6,322 bases of DNA from Ruminococcaceae bacterium UBA7067 (GTDB lineage: Bacteria > Bacillota > Clostridia > Oscillospirales > Acutalibacteraceae), in contig DKZT01000035.1 of assembly GCA_002493755.1 (NCBI GenBank), positions 1 through 6,322 on the forward strand, given 5' to 3'. This document shows positions 1-5,948 of the stretch, piece after piece. The first letter of the stretch is position 1; every line of letters begins with the position of its first letter. A program made the position numbers and the translations under genes. The notes under the pieces are model-generated. The model saw nothing but the letters and a program-made list of their open reading frames with translations. It was not told where the DNA came from and made no database searches.

Positions 1-2376
1 CATAACTACATCGTATTCGGGAAGTGTATTTGTGCGCTGCGCTTCTGCAGCTGAAACTGTTTTGTCTCTTGTGTCCTCTGCCGCTTTAATAATTCTTCCC
101 GCCTGCTCCTCAAACTGCTCTACGGTAATCGTGTTATCCGCCGCAAGGTCCTCAGCAAATCCTTTTGTAACCTCCTGATAAGCAGACTGTATATCAATCT
201 CCTTTTGCGCAAGCTCCTTCTGCTTTGCAAATAAATTCTCAAGGCGTTGAATCTCACCATCAGTAAGCTGTTTTCTTGTAAGACTGGCGTTTGTTGCGAT
301 GGTATTAATGTCATTCTGAATGCCGTCCATCTGGTCGTTAAGCTCTTGCTTTTTCTCGGGCGAGATGATAATGCTGTCGTTAAGACCCTCTAAAATACTT
401 GTAGAGGAATCGACCTTCTGTTGCCACTCGCCGATGCCGTCAGCCATATCACGGTAGCTCTGAACCAGGCCTTCGTGGAGTTCCTTGTTTTTCTCCTGTT
501 GCTCTGCAAGAGCCTGTTCTGACTCTGTGGCATCAGATGTGCAAAACGCAAGAGCCGTGATACCGCCGACAAGCGCAGTGACACCTGCGACTACAAGTCC
601 AATAGGGTTTGCGTTTAGTGCCGCATTCCACAGCCACTGTGCCGCAGTAGCAAGACCAACCTTACCCGTGAGCGTTCCTACGATAACCGACTTTGCGGTA
701 TACGCCGCCGTTGCTGTTCCTGCCGCCATAGCTGTTGCGTTTTCTGCGACAGCCTCGGCTGTAACGGCAACTGTATGAGCCTTGAGCATAGCGGATATTG
801 ACCCGACTATTTTCCACGCCTTGAAAGCCGTAACACCTGCAGTCAGTGCAGGAATGAGAATGTGGAGATTATCGCCCGCAAAGTCAAGCAGCTTTACAAA
901 CGGTGGTAAGACAGTTTTGCTTATGTTCGATATTGTCTTGCCGACATTCTTTATTATCGTGCCGAGCGTGTTGACAGCCTTTTTAAGTCCGCCGTCATTG
1001 AAGGAATCTTTTATTCCTTTGACAGCGTCCTTGACCGGCTCCTTAATGTTTTTCGGCAGAAGAGCTACAAGACCGTCAACCAATGCGCTTACTATTTTCT
1101 GAGCCGCACCCAACAGCTCAGTCCGATGATCGCTTATTCCGTTTACAAAGGACTGAATAAACTTGACTGCTGTGTTTACCATCTTCGGCGCCGCTTCTGC
1201 CGCTTTTACTGCAAGTTCTCCGAATATATTGCCGGCTTCTTCAATAAGACCGGTAAGTCCGTTGCCCGAAAACGCTTCCGTCAAACGGTTCACATATCCC
1301 TGTGCTTCAACAGTTGCATTTTTCAGTGGTGCTTGCATACCTTCATAAATCTCATTTCCTAACCCCTCAAGAGCAGATTTCAGTATTGTAATTTGCCCTT
1401 GGAGATTATCCTGCATAGTGTCAGCCATTGACTGTGCTGCACCGTCTGCATTATTGATATTCTCAGTAAGTTTTTTAAAATCACTGTCACTTGCGTTAAT
1501 AATTGCGAGCATTCCAGACATTGCTTCTTTACCGAATAATGTACTCGCCGCAGCAGTTTGCTCTGTTTCTGAAAGACCTCCAAACTTCTCGCGGAGCTGT
1601 TTCAAAACATCAATCAACGGAAGAGCGTTGCCTTGCGCATCTGATATTGAAATCCCGTATTCAGTCATTACTTCAGCCATTTTATCAGTAGGTGAAGCAA
1701 GATTGGATAAAGCAGTTTTAAGGCTTGTACCCGCCATACTGCCTTTTACTGAAGCATTTGCCATAAGTCCAAGGGCTAGTGAAACATCCTCAACAGAATA
1801 ACCCATTGTGCCGGCAAGAGGTGCGACATATTTAAAACTTTCGCCTAGCATTGATACATTTGTATTTGCCGAACTCGATGCCTTCGCAAGAACATCGGCA
1901 AAATGTGAACTATCAGAAGCTTTCAACCCGAAAGCAGTCAGCGCATCAGTTACAATGTCGGAGGTTGTAGCAAGGTCAAGACCGTCTGCAGCTGCAAGAT
2001 TCATAATTCCGTCAATACCGCTAAGCATTGATTCTGTATCCCAGCCTGCCATAGCCATATACTGTAATGCCTCGGCGGATTCAGAAGCAGAAAATTTTGT
2101 CTTTGCTCCCATTTCTTTTGCCTTGTCGCTTAAATCCTGCAAGTCTTTTCCTGTTGAACCGCTTATCGCAGACACCTTTGACATAGCTGCTTCAAAAGAT
2201 GAACCGACTGTTGCCGCCGCTGTTGCACCTGCGGCAATACCTGCTGTAACGGTTGCAAAAGCGGTTTCCAAAACGGTTACGCCTTTACCTGCTATGGATT
2301 TCATTTTGTTAATTCCTGCCGAAAAGCCGGATACATCAATTTTAGTATCAATTTTTATACTGCCGTCATATGCCAA
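1..2376 (-). CDS. Phage tail tape measure protein, TP901 type (N-terminal 792 residues; runs off left edge)
   Basis: Sets tail length and acts as the scaffold around which the siphophage tail tube polymerises; in this family it is also ejected with the DNA. The reading frame is open from a TTG at 2376-2374 to the window edge. An AGGTGA ribosome binding site lies at 2386-2381. The protein begins MAYDGSIKIDTKID, a usual opening for this family. Residues roughly 60-280 match the PhageMin_Tail (TP901 core) domain, with the diagnostic GAKTKFSASESAEAL and YMAMAGW motifs near residues 88-110. Ala/Gly-rich hydrophobic stretches lie near residues 30-55 and 500-590, and a probable membrane-spanning helix near 590-617 (NPIGLVVAGVTALVGGITAL). 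A coiled-coil-like charged region follows (DQMDGIQNDINTI onward). The C-terminal part lies outside the window. It follows the Ltp lipoprotein cassette, with an intrinsic terminator only 26 bp upstream of the start, so its expression should depend on read-through. Family assignment is very secure. Confidence 0.95.
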   Translation of the reverse strand, partial: MAYDGSIKIDTKIDVSGFSAGINKMKSIAGKGVTVLETAFATVTAGIAAGATAAATVGSSFEAAMSKVSAISGSTGKDLQDLSDKAKEMGAKTKFSASESAEALQYMAMAGWDTESMLSGIDGIMNLAAADGLDLATTSDIVTDALTAFGLKASDSSHFADVLAKASSSANTNVSMLGESFKYVAPLAGTMGYSVEDVSLALGLMANASVKGSMAGTSLKTALSNLASPTDKMAEVMTEYGISISDAQGNALPLIDVLKQLREKFGGLSETEQTAAASTLFGKEAMSGMLAIINASDSDFKKLTENINNADGAAQSMADTMQDNLQGQITILKSALEGLGNEIYEGMQAPLKNATVEAQGYVNRLTEAFSGNGLTGLIEEAGNIFGELAVKAAEAAPKMVNTAVKFIQSFVNGISDHRTELLGAAQKIVSALVDGLVALLPKNIKEPVKDAVKGIKDSFNDGGLKKAVNTLGTIIKNVGKTISNISKTVLPPFVKLLDFAGDNLHILIPALTAGVTAFKAWKIVGSISAMLKAHTVAVTAEAVAENATAMAAGTATAAYTAKSVIVGTLTGKVGLATAAQWLWNAALNANPIGLVVAGVTALVGGITALAFCTSDATESEQALAEQQEKNKELHEGLVQSYRDMADGIGEWQQKVDSSTSILEGLNDSIIISPEKKQELNDQMDGIQNDINTIATNASLTRKQLTDGEIQRLENLFAKQKELAQKEIDIQSAYQEVTKGFAEDLAADNTITVEQFEEQAGRIIKAAEDTRDKTVSAAEAQRTNTLPEYDVVM

Positions 2377-2402
2377 TAAATCACCTGCTTTCTTAAAAAA
2401 GG

Positions 2403-2441
2403 GTATAAAAACAGCGCACACCCGAAGATGTACGCTGTTTT
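2403..2441 (-). terminator. Intrinsic terminator with cUUCGg tetraloop, after the Ltp lipoprotein gene
   Basis: On the minus strand a 9-bp perfect stem (AAAACAGCG with CGCTGTTTT; 2433-2441 and 2408-2416) continues past a 1x1 mismatch into ACAUC/GGUGU, closed by a UUCG loop with a C-G closing pair. The 3' side runs into TTTTTAT. The stem-loop plus U-tract is a textbook Rho-independent terminator. It lies 22 bp beyond the lipoprotein stop and just before the tape measure ribosome binding site. Confidence 0.85.
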
Positions 2442-2463
2442 GATTATTCAATATTAATTTTAA

Positions 2464-3063
2464 TTAATCAAGATGGTCAATCGCATATTGCGCTTCACTT
2501 TCAGTAAACTGTTCTCCATATTCTGAAATAAGCTGTTCGTAAATCGCATTTTTAGACATATTCATAGTCTCTTGATATGATTTTGCTTTTTCAAGAGCAT
2601 TTGCGTTCCAATCGGCAACAATATTATCGATAGCATATTGTGCCGCATCAGCCGGGAAGCCTTCCCCATATTCAGAGGTGAGCTGTTCATAAATGCCTTG
2701 CTTTGACATATGCATAATATTGCTGTAGCTCTCTGCTTTCTTTAAAGCGTTTCTATACTCAGTCGGAACTGAGTAATCTGATGATTGGCTACTTACTTCA
2801 GCTTTGGATTCCGGCTTTTCAGTAGGCTTCTTTGTCGGCTTTTCTGTCTCAGTCTCGGTTTCCGTTTCGGTCTCTGTTTCAGGTTCGGTTTTTTCAAGCT
2901 TACTTGAAGCGTCTTTAAGCTTAGAATTAGCATCATCGAGCTGACTCTGAAGCTCTGCCAGTGCGCTGCTGACATCATCCTCTACCTTTGATGTGCCGCA
3001 CCCAGTCAGTGCCGCTGTCGAGAGCAATGCCGCCGCAAGAATTAGTGTGAATAATTTTTTCAT
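2464..3063 (-). CDS. ltp: Ltp-family surface lipoprotein, candidate superinfection-exclusion protein
   Basis: Predicted secreted, lipid-anchored protein of 199 residues. Residues 1-21 form a signal peptide (MKKLF then a hydrophobic core) ending in the lipobox LTGC, with Cys22 the expected lipidated residue. Residues 26-58 look like a coiled coil. Residues 61-74 are a TE dipeptide run, followed by a K/P/T/E linker to about 100, suited to crossing the cell wall. Two tandem repeats follow with a period of exactly 50 residues (106-148 and 156-198; 27 of 43 positions identical), each with SxxxIYEQLxSEYGE and AQYAID motifs. These match the host cell surface-exposed lipoprotein (Ltp, PF07553) helical repeats. 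Phage TP-J34 Ltp, with the same architecture, blocks DNA injection by superinfecting phage through their tape measure protein. The ATG at 3063 is chosen because GGAGGA lies 9 nt upstream; an in-frame GTG at 3102 overlaps the promoter -10. The gene has its own promoter and terminator, as in a moron. The exclusion function is inferred from family and context. Confidence 0.9.
   Translation of the reverse strand: MKKLFTLILAAALLSTAALTGCGTSKVEDDVSSALAELQSQLDDANSKLKDASSKLEKTEPETETETETETETEKPTKKPTEKPESKAEVSSQSSDYSVPTEYRNALKKAESYSNIMHMSKQGIYEQLTSEYGEGFPADAAQYAIDNIVADWNANALEKAKSYQETMNMSKNAIYEQLISEYGEQFTESEAQYAIDHLD
2842..2883 (-). repeat. Degenerate 6-bp tandem repeat encoding a TE dipeptide run
   Basis: Codons for residues 61-74 of the lipoprotein (PETETETETETETE) form a short run of GAR-ACN units on the coding strand, in the linker between the coiled coil and the two Ltp repeats. 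Synonymous codons vary between units, so it is not a perfect microsatellite. The length of the linker could still vary between strains by slippage. Confidence 0.7.
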
Positions 3064-3091
3064 AAGTGTGTATCCTCCTTTTTTAATTATA

Positions 3092-3119
3092 ATTATACAC
3101 AACTTAACAGAAAATGCAA
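3092..3119 (-). promoter_or_regulatory. Vegetative promoter for the Ltp lipoprotein gene
   Basis: On the minus strand TTGCAT (3119-3114) is followed after 16 nt by a perfect TATAAT (3097-3092), about 30 nt before the lipoprotein ATG and just upstream of its GGAGGA site. It lies in the 60-bp AT-rich gap after the gp15 stop. The -10 is ideal, while the -35 matches only its TTG half. A promoter of its own inside a late tail operon would let the gene be expressed in the lysogen. Confidence 0.65.
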
Positions 3120-3123
3120 GATA

Positions 3124-3726
3124 TTACAACAAATTATTTACACCTTTACCCGCCAACAGCGCATCTTCGATGGCTTTTGTCCTTTCAATCTCGTCAGCTG
3201 ACACAGGCAAGGCGTAAAGCTTCTTCATTTTCCGATAGAATTCTCGTTGTCTCTTAGGCATATCGCCGTCAATTTTAATAGCTCTGTAGCTCATTATTTC
3301 AACGAATTTGCAATCATCTGTCAAGCCCTTGAACAAGGCTCTGAATTGCCACCAGTGAAGCTTTGCTGTCTGCAAATCAATCTTGTATTGCTGTAAAAAA
3401 GCCGAGTAAATATAATCATCGTCACAATCATAATCGTATATGCGGCGGTCAGTTTCATCAGCTTCCTCTTCACAGCTGTTGCTTTCATCCGCTTCTTTTC
3501 CGCAGGAATAAAACCACAAAATTTTACTGATTGCTTCATCTGTAAGCGGCGGCTTTTCATCGCTGAAAATCAGATTAAACGCCGCAGAGTTTTTCGCAGT
3601 ATCCGTCACTGATGTGTCGGTGAGCAGCTGTTCAAACATTATCCATATACGAAAATCCGAATTAATTCCATACTCTGTGCCGCCGATGTTTATCGTTAAC
3701 GGCACAGAGTCAATTAATATATTCAT
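3124..3726 (-). CDS. Phage Gp15 family protein (tail assembly)
   Basis: A 200-residue cytoplasmic protein of the bacteriophage Gp15 family (PF06854), found almost always just upstream of the tape measure gene in Firmicutes siphophages. It is thought to take part in tail assembly, probably as the counterpart of the GT chaperone of lambda-like phages; that role is inferred from position. Visible hallmarks are the N-terminal INIGGTEYGINSDFR segment, an acidic middle (about residues 75-103, EADESNSCEEEADETDRR then YDYDCDDDYIYSAF), and the conserved LHWWQFRALFKGL block near 123-135, followed by a basic MPKRQREFYRKMKK helix. The ATG at 3726 overlaps the TGA of the preceding gene (TGATG), so translation is probably coupled to it. 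Ltp's promoter starts right after its stop. Confidence 0.9.
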   Translation of the reverse strand: MNILIDSVPLTINIGGTEYGINSDFRIWIMFEQLLTDTSVTDTAKNSAAFNLIFSDEKPPLTDEAISKILWFYSCGKEADESNSCEEEADETDRRIYDYDCDDDYIYSAFLQQYKIDLQTAKLHWWQFRALFKGLTDDCKFVEIMSYRAIKIDGDMPKRQREFYRKMKKLYALPVSADEIERTKAIEDALLAGKGVNNLL

Positions 3727-4076
3727 CAGCGTTTAGCTCTTTCGGGCGAATACTTTTCAAACAATTCGGCAGTGAGCTTTGCGTTTCTGCTGTCGATTTC
3801 CTTGGATGCGTCTACCAGCTCCGTAAGCGCAGTGTTGCACACTATGAGGTTCGTATGCTCACCGAATACCTTCTTTGCCGTACCCTCGCCGAAAAGCGTT
3901 TCAAACACCTCAAATACAGCCTCACAGCTTTCTCTGATGAAGCTTACTCTTGATACTCTTTCCTTTTCAAGCCTTGAAACCTTATCGGCACAGACATTCA
4001 GTGCCGTTTCAAACTGTTCCGCCACTTCAAGCTCCGCAAGGTCAAGGTCAGGCAATTCAACACCGTTGATAATCAT
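3726..4076 (-). CDS. Small phage protein before gp15, tail assembly chaperone candidate (DUF6673-like)
   Basis: A 116-residue soluble, mostly helical protein between the major tail gene and gp15, the position of the short tail assembly chaperone (lambda gpG analogue). It begins MIINGVELPDLDLAELEVAEQFE and has the conserved block RESCEAVFEVFETLFGEGTAKKVFGEHTNL near residues 50-80, which I recognise from small Clostridia phage proteins grouped as DUF6673; that name is from memory. The start is the ATG at 4076, with GGAGGT 8 nt upstream inside the end of the major tail gene; an upstream in-frame start at 4115 would lie inside that gene. Its TGA overlaps the gp15 ATG. I looked for a -1 slippery heptamer near the end that could give a G-GT style fusion and found no convincing one. 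Confidence 0.75.
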   Translation of the reverse strand: MIINGVELPDLDLAELEVAEQFETALNVCADKVSRLEKERVSRVSFIRESCEAVFEVFETLFGEGTAKKVFGEHTNLIVCNTALTELVDASKEIDSRNAKLTAELFEKYSPERAKR

Positions 4077-4080
4077 AGTA

Positions 4081-4575
4081 TCATACCTCCGCAGTGAATG
4101 TTTTTGTGGACACATTGAACTTGCCGCTTGTCGGATTGCCTATACCGAGGAGATTGCCCGAGCCTGTCATCTCGCCGTCATCATTCGCAAACGCCGCTAC
4201 CTCAACAGCTACCTTGAACATTCTTGCTTCGTACTCCATGTTGCTTGACCCTGTGGATACAGGCTTATCAAGGTCAACTCTGATATATGTTGTTTCCGCA
4301 TCTTCGCCGACAAGGCGTTTCTCGCCGATTTTGCAGATGAAATCTATTGCAGGCTGTTCCCTTATCTGGTCAAGCTCGTAAGGGAAGGTGTCGTCATAGG
4401 ATGAAACCGACTTAGTTGCGGATGTGTCGCATATATACTTTTTCGACTTTGTCTGAGCCGATGGGTTTTCATCAAGCGTTTTAAAGCCTGTTCCCATCAG
4501 CGCATAGGTAGCCTTATCCGTACCCGGAGTTGTGTCAATATAATCAGCGATATTTTTTCTCTTTTTTACTCCCAT
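4081..4575 (-). CDS. Major tail (tail tube) protein
   Basis: A 164-residue protein, expected to polymerise into the tail tube around the tape measure protein. It is recognised by gene order (minor capsid, tail terminator, this gene, chaperone, Gp15, tape measure) and by character: MGVKKRKNIADYIDTTPG start, ALMGTGFKTLDENPSAQTKSKKYICD segment typical of Clostridia major tail proteins, a beta-rich middle (TFPYELDQIREQPAIDFICKIG) and a GNLLGIGNPTSGKFNVSTKTFT C-terminal strand pair. The ATG at 4575 has GGAGGT 8 nt upstream. Only 15 bp separate it from the upstream gene, so they are co-transcribed. No extra C-terminal Ig-like domain is seen. Confidence 0.85.
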   Translation of the reverse strand: MGVKKRKNIADYIDTTPGTDKATYALMGTGFKTLDENPSAQTKSKKYICDTSATKSVSSYDDTFPYELDQIREQPAIDFICKIGEKRLVGEDAETTYIRVDLDKPVSTGSSNMEYEARMFKVAVEVAAFANDDGEMTGSGNLLGIGNPTSGKFNVSTKTFTAEV

Positions 4576-4590
4576 AGTTTATTACCTCCG

Positions 4591-5010
4591 TTATGGTTTG
4601 TAGTATGTTAATCTGCACTGTATCTGATACCGTGCCTTTGTTTCGTCATTTGCAAATACATAGCCGTTTGTAAGCACCGTTAAGCTCTGCGCTTCAAGCT
4701 TACCGCCGAGCTGCGGAAGATTGCCGATGCAGTCCTGCTCTTCAATCCATTCTGCAACGCTCTCGTAAAATTCGCTGTTCGTGAGATTGTCAATATCATC
4801 TCCGAACACCTCTCTGCCTGCGAATACAAACAGGTATTGCTTCTTTGCACTGCCGTCAACATATTCCTTGACAACAGGATTACACGGCACGGTTTCCACA
4901 CAGTATTCGGGCGTGTCCTCTCCCAGGTTTTCAAGCTTGATTCGCTCCTGAATAACCGGGCAGGTTTCGAGGAATTCCCGTATAGCTGTGATTATAGTAT
5001 CTCTTGCCAT
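4591..5010 (-). CDS. Phage tail terminator / minor capsid protein (Minor_capsid_3-like)
   Basis: A 139-residue protein expected to cap the tail tube at the head-tail junction. It begins MARDTIITAIREFLETCPVI, with a helical N-terminus, and contains the LGEDTPEYCVETVPCNPVVKEYVDG segment and the KKQYLFVFAGREVFGDD strand, matching proteins annotated as minor capsid protein 3 / phage tail terminator (PF12691). The later NSEFYESVAEWIEEQD helix and a C-terminal KARYQIQCRLTYYK strand complete the family fold. The ATG at 5010 lies directly after the TAA of the upstream gene, with GGAGGA inside that gene's end. Neighbours on both sides are tail module genes. Confidence 0.85.
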   Translation of the reverse strand: MARDTIITAIREFLETCPVIQERIKLENLGEDTPEYCVETVPCNPVVKEYVDGSAKKQYLFVFAGREVFGDDIDNLTNSEFYESVAEWIEEQDCIGNLPQLGGKLEAQSLTVLTNGYVFANDETKARYQIQCRLTYYKP

Positions 5011-5355
5011 TTATTTTCCTCCTGCGATTTTAATTGCTCCGCTGAGTATATCGTTCAGTCTGTCGGCTTTCATTCGTTCAAACCAGAACGAGCCTGCACG
5101 GCTGTGTTTTGATGTGTTGTACTTAAGCTTTATGTTCGTAAGCACCTTTTTCTCGCCCTTATTTGCAAACGCAGAGCCGGTAACGCTCGACACCATCAGC
5201 TTGCCGTAGTATTGGTATCGGGCGTGAACAGCATTATATTCTACAACTCCGCTATCTAAGCAGCTTGCTGTCGGTTCGGCATCATTGCTTGCCGGCATTT
5301 TGTCGGTGTTAACTTCGGTGACGGGACTGCCGGAAGTTCCAACAGAATAGTACAT
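5011..5355 (-). CDS. Phage minor capsid protein (Minor_capsid_2-like), probably N-terminally truncated
   Basis: Head-tail connector component. The 114-residue frame from ATG 5355 has a clear family core from about residue 36 (SGVVEYNAVHARYQYYGKLM, then GEKKVL and the C-terminal SRAGSFWFERMKADRL), placing it in the Minor_capsid_2 group, as expected just upstream of the tail terminator. Residues 1-35 (MYYSVGTSGSPVTEVNTDKM onward) do not look like a normal family N-terminus, which usually has an extra helix and about 60 residues before the ARYQYYG block. No ribosome binding site precedes ATG 5355 or the alternative TTG 5361; the start sits in the T-tract of a terminator. I infer that the 5' end was lost when upstream phage genes were deleted, so this may be a pseudogene remnant. 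Confidence 0.7.
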   Translation of the reverse strand: MYYSVGTSGSPVTEVNTDKMPASNDAEPTASCLDSGVVEYNAVHARYQYYGKLMVSSVTGSAFANKGEKKVLTNIKLKYNTSKHSRAGSFWFERMKADRLNDILSGAIKIAGGK

Positions 5356-5390
5356 AAACAAACCCCGGAGCAGTTAGTCTTGCTTCGGGG
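5356..5390 (-). terminator. Intrinsic terminator between the feoB junction and the tail genes
   Basis: A 10-bp stem with one G-U pair (CCCCGAAGCA, 5390-5381, with TGCTCCGGGG, 5372-5363), 8-nt loop, followed on the minus strand by TTTGTTT. It would stop transcripts coming from feo before the truncated minor capsid gene. On the plus strand the stem is not followed by a T-run. Confidence 0.75.
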
Positions 5391-5400
5391 TGATTAAATG

Positions 5401-5476
5401 TGTAGCTAACTCGTAACTAACAACGCATACGAAAAATCGCATAAATATCAGCATATCCAATTCCCCGTATGCTGAT
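5401..5476. other. Attachment-site-like junction of a mobile element inside feoB
   Basis: Here feoB coding sequence changes to unrelated sequence. A perfect 9-bp inverted repeat (ATCAGCATA 5447-5455 and TATGCTGAT 5468-5476, 12-bp spacer) straddles the breakpoint, which lies in the spacer near 5455. Just inside the element two near-identical 9-mers, GTAGCTAAC (5403-5411) and GTAACTAAC (5414-5422), repeat with an 11-bp period. Inverted core arms plus neighbouring direct repeats are the layout of tyrosine-recombinase attachment sites (core and arm-type sites). No integrase gene is in the window and the second attachment site cannot be seen, so this is an inference. Confidence 0.5.
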
Positions 5477-5561
5477 TCAGTCCGGTCAGGTTATTAAAAA
5501 CTGTGCTTTTGCCGACATTCGGATTACCTGCAAAAGCAACAGTGTATTTTGCGTCAGTCAA
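5448..5561 (-). pseudogene. feoB: feoB 5' fragment, interrupted by the phage element
   Basis: N-terminus of the ferrous iron transporter FeoB, a membrane protein with a cytosolic G domain. The TTG start at 5561 has GGAGGT 6 nt upstream. The fragment reads MTDAKYTVAFAGNPNVGKST, with the G1 (Walker A) motif GNPNVGKS at residues 12-19, then FNNLTGLNQHTGNW, the conserved stretch leading into switch I. FeoB normally continues with PGxTVE; here ATA TGC TGA follows the NW codons, so only 35 genuine residues remain of a protein normally about 600-800 long. No G2-G5 motifs or membrane segments are present to the left. The rest should lie beyond the inserted element. This copy cannot transport iron unless the element excises precisely. 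Identification is very strong despite the short length. Confidence 0.9.
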
Positions 5562-5589
5562 GCAAACACCTCCGCTTTTTCATATATCT

Positions 5590-5618
5590 CTTGTAATATG
5601 TTATTCGGATAAACTCAA
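5590..5618 (-). promoter_or_regulatory. Possible promoter for feoB
   Basis: On the minus strand TTGAGT (5618-5613), a 17-nt spacer, and TACAAG (5595-5590) lie between the feoA terminator and the feoB ribosome binding site. Each hexamer matches consensus at four of six positions. The position makes sense because the terminator after feoA would otherwise leave feoB without a transcript. Confidence 0.35.
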
Positions 5619-5624
5619 AATGTT

Positions 5625-5658
5625 ACAAAAAACCCACAGCAAAAGTACGCTGTGGGTT
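5625..5658 (-). terminator. Intrinsic terminator after feoA
   Basis: A perfect 10-bp stem (AACCCACAGC with GCTGTGGGTT; 5649-5658 and 5631-5640) has an 8-nt loop and is followed on the minus strand by TTTTTTGT. It starts 18 bp after the feoA stop, so feoA and feoB are separated by a strong terminator. Confidence 0.85.
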
Positions 5659-5675
5659 ATAATAATATTGAAATA

Positions 5676-5924
5676 TCAGCTTAAGGAAACTAAAATTCCT
5701 GCGGCGTCTTCGGCGCGTATTGCCAATAATGCGCCTCTTATATAATATGCAGTCAAGCCGCCTGACGGGCTTGTTAAAACAGCTTCAATCCGTGTATCCT
5801 TGATTAGTCCTAAATCAAGCATACGTCGTCTTTCTCTGCCGTTCATTTTTAATTCCTCAACCTTGCATTTTTCACCTTTTTTAAGAGAACTGAGCGATCT
5901 GACTTCTTTGTCCAATATTATCAT
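5676..5924 (-). CDS. feoA: Ferrous iron transport protein A (FeoA)
   Basis: Small cytosolic SH3-like protein of 82 residues, the usual length, thought to bind FeoB and support ferrous iron uptake. The sequence MIILDKEVRSLSSLKKGEKC is followed by the family pattern of strands: VEELKMNGRERRRMLDLGLIKDT (residues about 21-43, with the conserved R-R-M-L-D-L-G-L turn), IEAVLTSPSGGLTAYYIRGALLAIR (about 45-69), then the terminal strand AGILVSL. The ATG at 5924 is preferred: AAGAAG lies about 8 nt upstream and the protein aligns with family starts, while the in-frame TTG at 5963 would add 13 unrelated residues across a promoter-like element. A terminator follows. Its partner feoB is cut by the inserted element, so FeoA may have no partner unless another feoB exists. 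Confidence 0.93.
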   Translation of the reverse strand: MIILDKEVRSLSSLKKGEKCKVEELKMNGRERRRMLDLGLIKDTRIEAVLTSPSGGLTAYYIRGALLAIRAEDAAGILVSLS

Positions 5925-5948
5925 CTCTATTCTTCTTGTGTCATTGCT

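Noticed and set aside
485..2443. Several long plus-strand open frames, the longest at 1808-2443 (211 codons), opposite the tape measure gene
   Set aside because: They are antisense to a continuous, clearly homologous tape measure frame. Their Ala/Ser/Val/Pro-rich composition reflects the complementary strand, and they lack ribosome binding sites or recognisable motifs.
2842..2883. Repeat run considered as a CRISPR or regulatory repeat
   Set aside because: It is a degenerate 6-bp coding repeat giving a TE dipeptide linker in frame, with no spacers.
3064..3102. Upstream GTG start adding 13 residues to the lipoprotein
   Set aside because: It would overlap the TATAAT and the ribosome binding site and would put hydrophilic residues before the signal peptide. 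The ATG at 3063 gives a standard lipoprotein leader.
3772..4381. Plus-strand frames opposite the chaperone candidate and major tail genes
   Set aside because: The minus-strand genes here have good ribosome binding sites, tight spacing and phage gene order; the plus frames have none of these.
5503..5745. Plus-strand 80-codon frame across the feoB start and terminator
   Set aside because: It is the complement of the GNPNVGKS-encoding feoB start and runs through a terminator hairpin and intergenic sequence.
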